Below, piece after piece: positions 1-6,354 of a stretch of 6,575 bases of DNA (position 1 is its first letter; each line of letters opens with the position of its first letter). The notes beneath the pieces were generated by a model. The model was not told where the DNA came from and did not search any database. It saw nothing but the letters and a program-made list of their open reading frames with translations. The translations under genes and the position numbers were made by a program. Location: assembly GCA_017538465.1 (NCBI GenBank), contig JAFYIW010000391.1:1-6575 (forward strand). Direction: 5' to 3'. Origin of the DNA: Victivallales bacterium. GTDB taxonomy: Bacteria > Verrucomicrobiota > Lentisphaeria > Oligosphaerales > Oligosphaeraceae.

Positions 1-8
1 AACTAATT

Positions 9-809
9 GTGAATAAGATAGTTAAACAATTTTCTTTGCCTCGTCTGAGGGGCGGCGAGGGCGCGTTTTGCCGTCTGTGCCAGCACAGTTTCATTTTAAA
101 GTTGGGGAAGACAATCATCTATGTCGATCCATTCTTGTCGAAGCATCCCGCTCGGCTGTTTCCCTCGCCGGTTGCGGCGGAGGAGGTGGTGAATGCGGAT
201 GTAATCTGCGGGACACACGACCACGGCGACCACATCGACCGGCCAGTTTGGCCAATCTTGGCAAAAGCCTCGCCCAAGGCGAAGTTCGTGTTGCCAGAGG
301 CGGTTCGCCGTGCGGATCCGCCGCTCAAGGGCACGGCTGCGAAACGCCTGGTTGGGCTGAATGCGGGGGAGAGCGTGACTGTCGGCGAAGTGAAAATCAC
401 CGCCGTTCCCGCTGCGCATGAATTGCTGGACTTTGATTCCAAGACAGGTCTATATCCATATTTAGGATATATTTTTGAGGGAAATGGATTGACGGTCTAT
501 CACAGTGGAGACTGCTGTCGCTATGAGGAGCAAGTGCGGATTCTTCGACAATGGAAGCTGGATTTGGCGCTGCTGCCCATCAATGGCCGCGATGCCTGGC
601 GGCTCACCCACGACTGCATCGGTTGCATGACCTATCAGGAGGCGGCTGATTTAGCTGGTCTGTTGGAACCGCGACTTGCCGTTCCAGCCCACTACGATAT
701 GTTCGCAAACAATCTTGCCGACCCGTGGCTCTTTACCGAATATATGCGCGTGAAATACCCCCGGCTGGCAACCCAAATCGCCAAACCAGGGGTGGTTTAT
801 CGAATATGA
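9..809 (+). CDS. UlaG-like metallo-beta-lactamase-fold metal-dependent hydrolase
   Basis: The 266-residue product carries the metallo-beta-lactamase signature THDHGDHID at residues 69-77 (H70, H72, D74, H75). Further expected metal ligands are H137, D168 in HSGD and H228 in AHYD. The segment LPINGRDAWR (189-198) and the PAHYDMFANN region (226-235) are typical of the UlaG-like branch; E. coli UlaG is L-ascorbate-6-phosphate lactonase. The family hydrolyses lactone or phosphoester-type substrates in the cytosol, but the substrate here cannot be named and no ascorbate genes are nearby. No signal peptide is seen. The GTG at base 9 is the only good start visible, but the frame stays open to the window edge, so the true start may be upstream; about 20 residues precede the first strand of the fold. 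Two CXXC pairs (C21/C24, C203/C206) and C169-C170 beside D168 are unusual. The gene converges with the UPF0371 gene. The family is clear; the exact function is not. Confidence 0.87.
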   Translation: MNKIVKQFSLPRLRGGEGAFCRLCQHSFILKLGKTIIYVDPFLSKHPARLFPSPVAAEEVVNADVICGTHDHGDHIDRPVWPILAKASPKAKFVLPEAVRRADPPLKGTAAKRLVGLNAGESVTVGEVKITAVPAAHELLDFDSKTGLYPYLGYIFEGNGLTVYHSGDCCRYEEQVRILRQWKLDLALLPINGRDAWRLTHDCIGCMTYQEAADLAGLLEPRLAVPAHYDMFANNLADPWLFTEYMRVKYPRLATQIAKPGVVYRI

Positions 810-812
810 AGA

Positions 813-834
813 CTCGCCCGCTGAAACGGGCGAG
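813..834. terminator. GC hairpin between convergent genes, possible terminator
   Basis: A perfect 8-bp stem (CTCGCCCG pairing with CGGGCGAG) with a 6-base loop begins three bases after the stop of the UlaG-like gene, in the 66-base gap before the end of the minus-strand UPF0371 gene. It could end transcription from both sides. Neither strand has a proper T-run after the stem; the minus strand continues with TCTTCATATT. Intrinsic termination is therefore uncertain, and it may instead protect the 3' end of the RNA. Confidence 0.4.
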
Positions 835-875
835 AACCAGAGGGGAGCGTATGGCGTTACGAGCGTTCGCAGAAC

Positions 876-2384
876 CTACGGGAAGAGCTTCTTCGTGGGC
901 TGAAGTGGGTCGTAGGTGAAGGAAATGCCCAGGCGCCTCAGTCCCGCGGCGTCGCCGGAGCCGGGGAGGTGCGAGAGATGCACATCGCAGCGCTTCAGGC
1001 GCGGCAGCGCGTCCAGCGCCCATTTGGCGGCGGAGTCGCGTGCGGCGGAGACGATGAGGACAATGAGAGCCTCGGAGAGATTCAGACTCACGCGCTGATT
1101 GTTGCGCAGGTCATTTTTGAAGACCGCCACGGAGTTCATGATGTCCTCCGGCAGCAGATGGCGGTCGTCGGGGATGCCAGCCAGTTTTTTTGCCGCGTTG
1201 AGAATCATTGCGGCGGTAGAGTGCATCAGGCTGGAGTTCTTGCCGGTCACGATGGAGCCGTCGGGAAGCTGGATGGCCGCGCCGCAGCACACGCCGTTGT
1301 CGCCGCCATGCTCCTCTTCGCAGCGGCGGGCGGCCTCGCGGGCGGCGGCGACCACCTTGCGGTCGGTGGTCTCCAGACCGGCTTTGTGAATGAGATCCTC
1401 GGCCCGCTGGACCGTCTGCTCGGTGGCGTGTCCCAGATGGAAGTCCGCGTTATACTGGAAATATCGACGGATGATTTCCTGGTTGGCGGCTTCGCGGACT
1501 TTTGCGTCATCCACGATGCCTTGCGCCACGCAGTTCACGCCCATGTCGGTGGGAGACTGATAGCCTTCGGTTGACCCCGTGATTTTCGTGATGAGCGTGC
1601 GCAGCAGCGGGAAGGCCTGCAGGTCACGGTTGTAGTTGACCGCCGCGATGCCATAGGCGTCGAAGTGGAAGTTGTCCATCGCGTTGTTGTCCATCAGGTC
1701 TGCCGTGGCGGACTCGTAGGCGATGTTGACGGGATGGCTCAGGGGGAGGTTCCAGACGGGGAAGGTCTCGAACTTCGCGTAGCGGGCGGCGCCGTGGAGT
1801 TTCGCCTCGTGATACATCTCGGTGAGGCAGACATTCATCTTGCCGGAGTTCGGTCCGGGGGCGGTGACGACCACCAGCGGCTTGGTGACCGGCACGTATT
1901 CCTGTGCGCCAAAACCCTCTGGACTCACCACATGCTCAATATTGTTCGGGTAGCCCGCGATGTCGCCCCACAGATACACCTTGATGCCATGGCGTGCCAG
2001 ACGGTCCTGATAGGCCTTGACTGAAGGTTGGCCGTGATAGCGGTTGACGATGACGGCCGTGACGTCAATGCCGTGGGCGCGCAGGTCGTCAATCAGTTTC
2101 AGCGAGGCGTTGTCATAGGTAATGCCGAAGTCCGCACGGACGCGCTGGTGCTCGATGTCATCGGCGTTGATGCAGATGAGGATGTCCGCCTGGGCGGCGA
2201 GTTTTTCGAGCAGATGAAGTTTGACATCCGGGTCGAAGCCGGGCAGGATGCGCGCCGCATGGAAATCCCCGATGAGCTTTCCGCCGAACTCCAGGAAAAG
2301 CCGTCCCTGACCGGCATTCACTCGCTTGAGGATCTGTTCGGTCTGAGCGGTGAGATATTTTTCGTTGTCAAAAGGAAGAGGCAT
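876..2384 (-). CDS. UPF0371 (DUF1846) family protein of unknown function
   Basis: This 502-residue protein matches the UPF0371/DUF1846 family in length (about 500) and along its whole course. Recognisable blocks are FDNEKYL (5-11), LEFGGKL (31-37) with FHAARILPGF (41-50), DILICINADDIE (67-78), a glycine-rich APGPNSGK loop (175-182), TEGYQSPTDMGVN (272-284) and VQRAEDLIHKAGLETTDR (325-342). The C-terminal domain ends in SFTYDP (488-493). The function is not established. The GPNSGK loop resembles a phosphate-binding loop, which is only an inference. It looks cytosolic, with no signal peptide or membrane segment. The start at 2384 is chosen because the family begins at the FDxEKYL block. A longer frame to 2558 would run through the rpsU terminator and into rpsU. 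No Shine-Dalgarno precedes this ATG. The gene lies 119 bases after rpsU, beyond a strong terminator, so it is probably transcribed separately. Confidence 0.9.
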   Translation of the reverse strand: MPLPFDNEKYLTAQTEQILKRVNAGQGRLFLEFGGKLIGDFHAARILPGFDPDVKLHLLEKLAAQADILICINADDIEHQRVRADFGITYDNASLKLIDDLRAHGIDVTAVIVNRYHGQPSVKAYQDRLARHGIKVYLWGDIAGYPNNIEHVVSPEGFGAQEYVPVTKPLVVVTAPGPNSGKMNVCLTEMYHEAKLHGAARYAKFETFPVWNLPLSHPVNIAYESATADLMDNNAMDNFHFDAYGIAAVNYNRDLQAFPLLRTLITKITGSTEGYQSPTDMGVNCVAQGIVDDAKVREAANQEIIRRYFQYNADFHLGHATEQTVQRAEDLIHKAGLETTDRKVVAAAREAARRCEEEHGGDNGVCCGAAIQLPDGSIVTGKNSSLMHSTAAMILNAAKKLAGIPDDRHLLPEDIMNSVAVFKNDLRNNQRVSLNLSEALIVLIVSAARDSAAKWALDALPRLKRCDVHLSHLPGSGDAAGLRRLGISFTYDPLQPTKKLFP

Positions 2385-2438
2385 GTTCGTCAATTGCTGT
2401 GAAGGTGTCCAACTGCTGGGAGGTCTTGCGTTTACACC

Positions 2439-2477
2439 AAAAAAGCGAACAGAAACTTGGAGATTCTGTTCGCTTTT
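2439..2477 (-). terminator. Rho-independent terminator of rpsU
   Basis: On the minus strand a perfect 14-bp stem (AAAAGCGAACAGAA pairing with TTCTGTTCGCTTTT) encloses a 9-base loop. The T-run at its 3' side is six long, from 2444 down to 2439. It begins 27 bases after the rpsU stop codon and ends 54 bases before the UPF0371 start. This is the strongest terminator in the window and separates the two genes. Confidence 0.85.
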
Positions 2478-2503
2478 GTAAGGTTGATTTAACCTGTTCG
2501 GCC

Positions 2504-2665
2504 TTAGCGGATGATGCCCGCGGCACGACGGCGCGCCTCGCATGGCGGGATATAGCATTCGCGGCTGCGCAACTCGTCCAGCGTGTTTTCCTTGTCCATC
2601 TTCTTGCGGAGATGACGCAGAGCGCGCTCGATTGGGTCATTTGTGCGAACCTTGACTTCCGGCAT
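2504..2665 (-). CDS. rpsU: 30S ribosomal protein bS21
   Basis: The minus strand encodes a 53-residue basic protein that begins MPEVKVRTNDPIERALRHL, continues with KKMDKENTLDELR and ends CEARRRAAGIIR. This is the bS21 pattern. bS21 sits on the platform of the small ribosomal subunit near the 3' end of 16S rRNA and takes part in translation initiation. At 53 residues it lacks the longer basic tail of the E. coli protein (about 70) and stops soon after the RRR motif, as in short bS21 forms. The start is supported by a strong Shine-Dalgarno seven bases upstream. The gene has its own candidate promoter and a strong terminator, so it looks monocistronic. It lies between gpmI (122-base gap) and the UPF0371 gene (119-base gap). 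Confidence 0.95.
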   Translation of the reverse strand: MPEVKVRTNDPIERALRHLRKKMDKENTLDELRSRECYIPPCEARRRAAGIIR

Positions 2666-2672
2666 GTTTTTT

Positions 2673-2680
2673 CACCCCCT
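2673..2680 (-). promoter_or_regulatory. Strong Shine-Dalgarno of rpsU
   Basis: The minus strand reads AGGGGGTG followed by seven bases and then the rpsU ATG. This fits the anti-Shine-Dalgarno of 16S rRNA well and fixes the start. It is the only clear ribosome-binding site among the minus-strand genes here: none precedes gpmI, UPF0371 or the MFS gene, and yfcE has only a weak AGG. Confidence 0.8.
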
Positions 2681-2696
2681 TTGGGCCGATTGAAAG

Positions 2697-2726
2697 TTTA
2701 TGCGATGCTGGAGTCTCTCCTCTCAA
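2697..2726 (-). promoter_or_regulatory. Candidate sigma-70-type promoter of rpsU
   Basis: On the minus strand TTGAGA (2726-2721, five of six matches to TTGACA) is followed after 18 bases by CATAAA (2702-2697, four of six matches to TATAAT). Transcription would start near 2690 and give a leader of about 25 bases containing the Shine-Dalgarno. This is a consensus match by eye only. Promoter rules in this lineage are unknown. Confidence 0.4.
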
Positions 2727-2787
2727 GGACATCCAGACGACAATTCCCTTAATGTAATCCCTGCGTTGGATTTTGCCACCAGCAAAA

Positions 2788-4452
2788 CTACTTTTTCGGC
2801 ACGATGACCGACAAGTCATAGTCGGCTGGCGCCTCATAGCCCATCAGATTCATGATGGTGGCGGGAATGGAGGAGATGCCCAGCCCTTCGCGCAGCGTCA
2901 ACTCGTACTCGCCCTGATAGCCCGGATCATAGATGATGCAGGGCACGGGATTGAGGGAATGGCTGGTCTTGACCTTGGCCTTGCCGTTGGCGCCCAGCTT
3001 GGGCTTGCCGTCCTTGCCGTGCTCCAGCATGTCATCGGCATTGCCATGGTCGGCGGTAATGACCATTATCCCGCCGACTTCGTCAATGGCGGTCTTGAGT
3101 CGTCCAATGCAGAGATCCACCGCCTCCACGCCAATCTGGACAGCTTGGAAGACACCGGTATGGCCGACCATGTCGCCATTCGGGTAGTTGCAGCGCAGAT
3201 GGTCGTATTTCCCGGAACGCAGGGCATTGAGCAGTTCATCGGTGATTTCGGCACCTTTCATCCACGGGCGTTGTTCGAAGGGGACAATGTCCGAGGGGAC
3301 TTCGACATACTTCTCAAGTTTCTCGTCGATGTATCCGGATTTGTTGCCGTTGTAGAAATAGGTCACATGACCGTACTTCTGGGTTTCGGAGCAGGCGAAG
3401 GTCTTCAGGCCGGTGGCGCAGAGGTATTCGCCGCTGGTGCGGTCGATGGCGGGCGGGGAGACCAGGAAGCGCTTGGGAAGTTTGAGGTCTCCGTCATACT
3501 GCATCATCCCTGCGTAGCAGACCTTCGGCACGCGCGTGCGGTCGAAGCGGCTGAAATCGGCGCCGCCCTCGAAGGCCTGGGAGATTTCGATGGCTCGGTC
3601 GCCGCGGAAGTTGAAATAGACCACCGAATCGCCGTCGTTGATGGTTCCGACGGGTTTGCCGTCCTCCCCGGCGATGACAAAGGCGCCGAGGTCCTGGTCA
3701 ATGGCGTGGGTCTCGTTGCGGAGCGTCTCGATGGCGTTCTGGGCGCCGGGGAAGAGCCGTCCTTCGCCGAGCACGTGGGTCTTCCAGCCACGCTCGACCA
3801 TCGACCAGTCGGCGTTGTAGCGGTCCATGGTGATGAACATGCGTCCGCCGCCAGAGGCGATTCTGGCGTCGCAGCCCTGTGCCTGAAGTCCTTTGAGGAA
3901 CTCCTCGAAGGGCACCACGTAGTCCAGCGCGGAAGTCTCTCCGACATCCCGCCCGTCCAGCAGGATGTGCACGCGAATGCGAGCGATGCCCTGTTGGGCG
4001 GCATGCTCCATCATCGCCTTGAGGTGGTCGATATGGGAGTGGACATTGCCGTCCGAGAAGAGTCCGATGAAATGGAGCGTGGAGTGATTCTGGAGGACGT
4101 TGGCGGAGATTTCCTGCCAGCCAGTGTCCTCGAACATCTTTCCGTTGGCGATGGAGTTCGAGACCAGTTTGGCGCCTTGGTCGAAGACGCGTCCCGCGCC
4201 CATCGCGTTGTGGCCGACCTCGGAGTTGCCCATGTCGGCGTCGGAGGGCAGTCCCACCGCCACGCCGTGTGCCTTGAGCCTGGTGGTCGGGCAATTGGCC
4301 ATCAGCCAATCCAGATTTGGCTTGGTGGCGGCCGCCACCGCATCGCCGTCGGCGTATTTGCCGAACCCCACGCCATCCATGATGACGAGCAGGACGGGGC
4401 CCTTGCGGCCTTTGAACCAGGTGGCTTTCTTGAGTGCTTCTACGTTGGACAT
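2788..4452 (-). CDS. gpmI: 2,3-bisphosphoglycerate-independent phosphoglycerate mutase, long plant/spirochaete-like form
   Basis: This cytosolic enzyme interconverts 3- and 2-phosphoglycerate in glycolysis and gluconeogenesis with two metal ions, usually Mn2+. The 554-residue product has the alkaline-phosphatase-fold sites in order: D26 in IMDGVG, the nucleophile S77 in GNSEVGH, H138 in SDGNVHSH, R168-D169, R204, R283 and R286 in NFRGDR, K359 in SETQKYGH, D427 and H431 in NGDMVGHTG, D468-H469 in TADHGN and H498 in TSH. It is longer than the common bacterial enzyme (about 510). ERTSGEYL-like wording (IDRTSGEYL, 337-344), FACSET (352-357) and about 17 extra residues between DHGNADDM and TSH resemble plant and spirochaete forms. 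Stop and start are well placed, but no Shine-Dalgarno is seen. The ATG lies 11 bases after the yfcE stop, which suggests co-transcription. A 6-bp hairpin directly after the stop lacks a T-run. Confidence 0.96.
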   Translation of the reverse strand: MSNVEALKKATWFKGRKGPVLLVIMDGVGFGKYADGDAVAAATKPNLDWLMANCPTTRLKAHGVAVGLPSDADMGNSEVGHNAMGAGRVFDQGAKLVSNSIANGKMFEDTGWQEISANVLQNHSTLHFIGLFSDGNVHSHIDHLKAMMEHAAQQGIARIRVHILLDGRDVGETSALDYVVPFEEFLKGLQAQGCDARIASGGGRMFITMDRYNADWSMVERGWKTHVLGEGRLFPGAQNAIETLRNETHAIDQDLGAFVIAGEDGKPVGTINDGDSVVYFNFRGDRAIEISQAFEGGADFSRFDRTRVPKVCYAGMMQYDGDLKLPKRFLVSPPAIDRTSGEYLCATGLKTFACSETQKYGHVTYFYNGNKSGYIDEKLEKYVEVPSDIVPFEQRPWMKGAEITDELLNALRSGKYDHLRCNYPNGDMVGHTGVFQAVQIGVEAVDLCIGRLKTAIDEVGGIMVITADHGNADDMLEHGKDGKPKLGANGKAKVKTSHSLNPVPCIIYDPGYQGEYELTLREGLGISSIPATIMNLMGYEAPADYDLSVIVPKK

Positions 4453-4463
4453 GAAAGTGTGGT

Positions 4464-4997
4464 TTAAGTTGTTGGGTTCAGAGAAAGACAGGAAAAGATT
4501 TCGCCAGTCGCCACCTCGCGGAGCTGCAGCTCCTGTCCGTCATAGTATCCGTAGGTCGGTCCGTAGGCGGAGCGGGGGAGGGCGCAGGAGCCGGGGTTGA
4601 AGAGCACGAAACCGTCGGGCAGTTGTCGGAGCATGGGCACGTGGGTGTGGCCAAAGCAGAGGACATCTCCTAGTCCGGCCGGCGGCAGATGCGCGGCGTT
4701 CCAGCGGTCGCCGTGGGTGAGAAAAAACCTGCGTGATTCGACGTTGAGCAGCGCGTAGTCCTCATGGAGGGGGAAGGGCAATGCGGCCTGTTCGCGGTCG
4801 CCATCGCAGTTTCCCGCCACTGCGGTGATGCGGTCGGCGAGGGAACAGAGGAATTCCGCGGCGTGGGGATCACGAAGGGGCGACAGGCTGTCTCCCAGAA
4901 ACACGATTCGCTCTGGCTGGAGGACTTCAAGTTGGCGCCGCAACGCCTGGGCCGCCTCGCCATGGCCGTGCAGATCGCTGAAGAAAAGGATGTCCAT
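4464..4997 (-). CDS. yfcE: YfcE-type metallophosphodiesterase
   Basis: This 177-residue protein has the full calcineurin-like phosphoesterase set: D8-x-H10 in SDLHG, GD36 in FLGDSL, GNCD (62-65), H95 in LTHGDRW and GHTH (116-119), followed by FNPGS (133-137). Length, motif spacing and the NPGS block match E. coli YfcE, a Mn2+-dependent phosphodiesterase active on model substrates such as bis-p-nitrophenyl phosphate; its natural substrate is unknown. It looks soluble and cytosolic. The ATG at 4997 starts immediately before the first strand (MDILFFSDLHG), as expected. Only a weak AGG precedes it. It is the likely first gene of a yfcE-gpmI unit, with 11 bases between the genes. The 160 bases upstream hold a possible RNA structure but no clear promoter. 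The symbol is given by family resemblance; other MJ0936-like family members are the main alternative. Confidence 0.88.
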   Translation of the reverse strand: MDILFFSDLHGHGEAAQALRRQLEVLQPERIVFLGDSLSPLRDPHAAEFLCSLADRITAVAGNCDGDREQAALPFPLHEDYALLNVESRRFFLTHGDRWNAAHLPPAGLGDVLCFGHTHVPMLRQLPDGFVLFNPGSCALPRSAYGPTYGYYDGQELQLREVATGEIFSCLSLNPTT

Positions 4998-5086
4998 GGG
5001 ATGCCTGTGACAGTAACGCCCATTAATATAGAGCCGATTTCAAAACTCTCTTCCGCCGGCGCCAAGGTGTTCGGCGAGGGCTTTGT

Positions 5087-5136
5087 CTCGTTTTTCGGCA
5101 TGCGCCGACACGTGAAAGCCCCGCGGACGAAACGAG
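5087..5136 (-). other. Possible folded RNA element between the MFS gene and yfcE
   Basis: The 160-base gap 4998-5157 contains an outer 7-bp complement (CTCGTTT at 5087-5093 with AAACGAG at 5130-5136). Inside it sits a 5-bp hairpin (TCGGC at 5095-5099, GCCGA at 5104-5108, loop ATGC). It could be a 3' structure of the MFS transcript or a leader of yfcE. No T-run follows on the minus strand, so it is not a normal intrinsic terminator. The rest of the gap holds no gene I can support. An AT-rich TATATTAAT stretch near 5030 might include a -10 box, but no fitting -35 is visible. Confidence 0.25.
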
Positions 5137-5157
5137 GCCATGCTGGGGAATGAATTG

Positions 5158-6354
5158 TCAATGCCGCGGAACGGATGAAGGCTGACACAGGAAAATGGCT
5201 GAGAGCAACGCCAGCGCATAGCAGATCCAGGCGGTGTGCATGGCGGCACCGAGGCCGATGCAGTGGTGGGCGAGTTGCCCGATGCCCAGGAAGGCCAGTC
5301 CGGCGATGCCCCAGGAACCGCCGACCAGGAGCGCCAGGCGGGTGGAGAGGGCAGGGCCGTCATTGACGTTGCGGGCCAATGCCACCAGCAGGGGATAGCC
5401 GGAGGATACGGTCAGACCGGCGAAGAAGACCAGCACGCATGCCCAGGCGTGCCCCATGCAGAGGAAATAGAGGATGGTGGACGGCACTCCGATGAGCATT
5501 CCGCCAATCACAAACCATTTCGGGGGATACTTTTTGGCGAGATACCCGATGGTCATTGAGCCAATTGCGGAGCCCGCTCCGAAAAGGGTGAGCGAGGCGC
5601 CGCCGAAGGTGGATGAAAAGTCGTGCACGGTCTGAAGCGTGGTGGGCATGAGTTGGTTGATGATGGTGCTGCCCGTGTTGATGAAGATGGCAATGAGCAT
5701 CAGACCGACAAAACCCCAGGGGGAGGCGGGGCCGGTCTGGGAGGGCTTTCCAGGCGTGGCCGTGGCAGGGCCGCTGTCCGGGGCCAGCTCGATGCGGGCG
5801 GCAAAAAGCGCGAGAAGCAGCAGTGCCAACGGGATGGCGAGCCAAAGAAGTCCCCTGAGGCCAAAATGGGTGACCAGGACGGCGGCGAGCAGCGGTCCCA
5901 GGGAGGCGCCCAGAAAACCGCCCGTCATGAAAGAGGGCGTGCTGATGGTGGTGGAGATGTCAGAAAGATTCTGAACACCGCGCAGTCCGAATGGATGCAC
6001 CAGGGCTACGCCGGTGCTGACGACCAGCATCAACAGGCAGAGCAGGATGGTCGGGGTGGTTCGCGGCAAATAGCCCAGAAGCATAATCATCCCGGCTAGA
6101 AACGCCCCTAGAATAAGCAGCCGCGGCGTGCGCTTGGAGCGGTCCAGCCGCGCGACGGGAATCTGCAGCAGGTTGCAGCCCACGGCGATGGTGGTCATCA
6201 CGTAGATGCCCATTCCGAGGTCGATCTGAAAATGCTCCAACGCTGCCGGAACAATGCCCGGCAATATGCTGCCGAACATGTCAACCACAAGATGCGAACT
6301 GGCCAAAGCCCCCAGGCGAAAAGCACTGGAGGTGCAAAAACTGCGATTTGACAT
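5158..6354 (-). CDS. MFS transporter, Fsr (fosmidomycin resistance)-like
   Basis: This 398-residue hydrophobic protein has about twelve membrane segments, roughly 13-35, 47-68, 78-95, 102-120, 143-163, 167-186, then 213-236, 250-271, 281-299, 302-322, 340-360 and 370-390. A polar proline-rich central loop (about 188-212) separates the two halves. The N-terminus LGALASSHLVVDMFGSILPG, the loop DRSKRTPR after segment 2, the HPFGLRG stretch (120-126) and GGFLGASLGPLLA (145-157) resemble the Fsr-type branch of the major facilitator superfamily, whose E. coli member exports fosmidomycin. It would be an inner-membrane proton-driven exporter. The substrate is unknown and drug resistance is not implied. 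The ATG at 6354 gives a normal N-terminus, but no Shine-Dalgarno precedes it. It lies 160 bases upstream of yfcE, so co-transcription is uncertain. Confidence 0.85.
   Translation of the reverse strand: MSNRSFCTSSAFRLGALASSHLVVDMFGSILPGIVPAALEHFQIDLGMGIYVMTTIAVGCNLLQIPVARLDRSKRTPRLLILGAFLAGMIMLLGYLPRTTPTILLCLLMLVVSTGVALVHPFGLRGVQNLSDISTTISTPSFMTGGFLGASLGPLLAAVLVTHFGLRGLLWLAIPLALLLLALFAARIELAPDSGPATATPGKPSQTGPASPWGFVGLMLIAIFINTGSTIINQLMPTTLQTVHDFSSTFGGASLTLFGAGSAIGSMTIGYLAKKYPPKWFVIGGMLIGVPSTILYFLCMGHAWACVLVFFAGLTVSSGYPLLVALARNVNDGPALSTRLALLVGGSWGIAGLAFLGIGQLAHHCIGLGAAMHTAWICYALALLSAIFLCQPSSVPRH

Noticed and set aside
969..2402. Several open frames on the + strand opposite the UPF0371 gene
   Set aside because: They are shadow frames with compositions typical of the complement of a GC-rich gene and match no protein family I know.
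2385..2558. Extension of the UPF0371 frame to an upstream ATG at 2558
   Set aside because: It would cross the rpsU terminator and overlap the end of rpsU, and its 58 residues look like translated non-coding sequence. The family starts at the FDxEKYL block.
2771..2787. TTTTGC/GCAAAA hairpin directly after the gpmI stop
   Set aside because: The stem is only 6 bp and no T-run follows on the minus strand, so it is too weak to call a terminator.
2773..4467. A 564-residue open frame on the + strand, opposite gpmI and slightly longer than it
   Set aside because: It is the mirror of gpmI in a GC-rich gene, has low-complexity G/V/D/H-rich content and no family resemblance, while the minus-strand gene has every catalytic residue of phosphoglycerate mutase.
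4764..5153. A 129-residue + strand frame across the start of yfcE and the upstream gap
   Set aside because: Most of it is the complement of yfcE, and it has no family resemblance and no ribosome-binding site.
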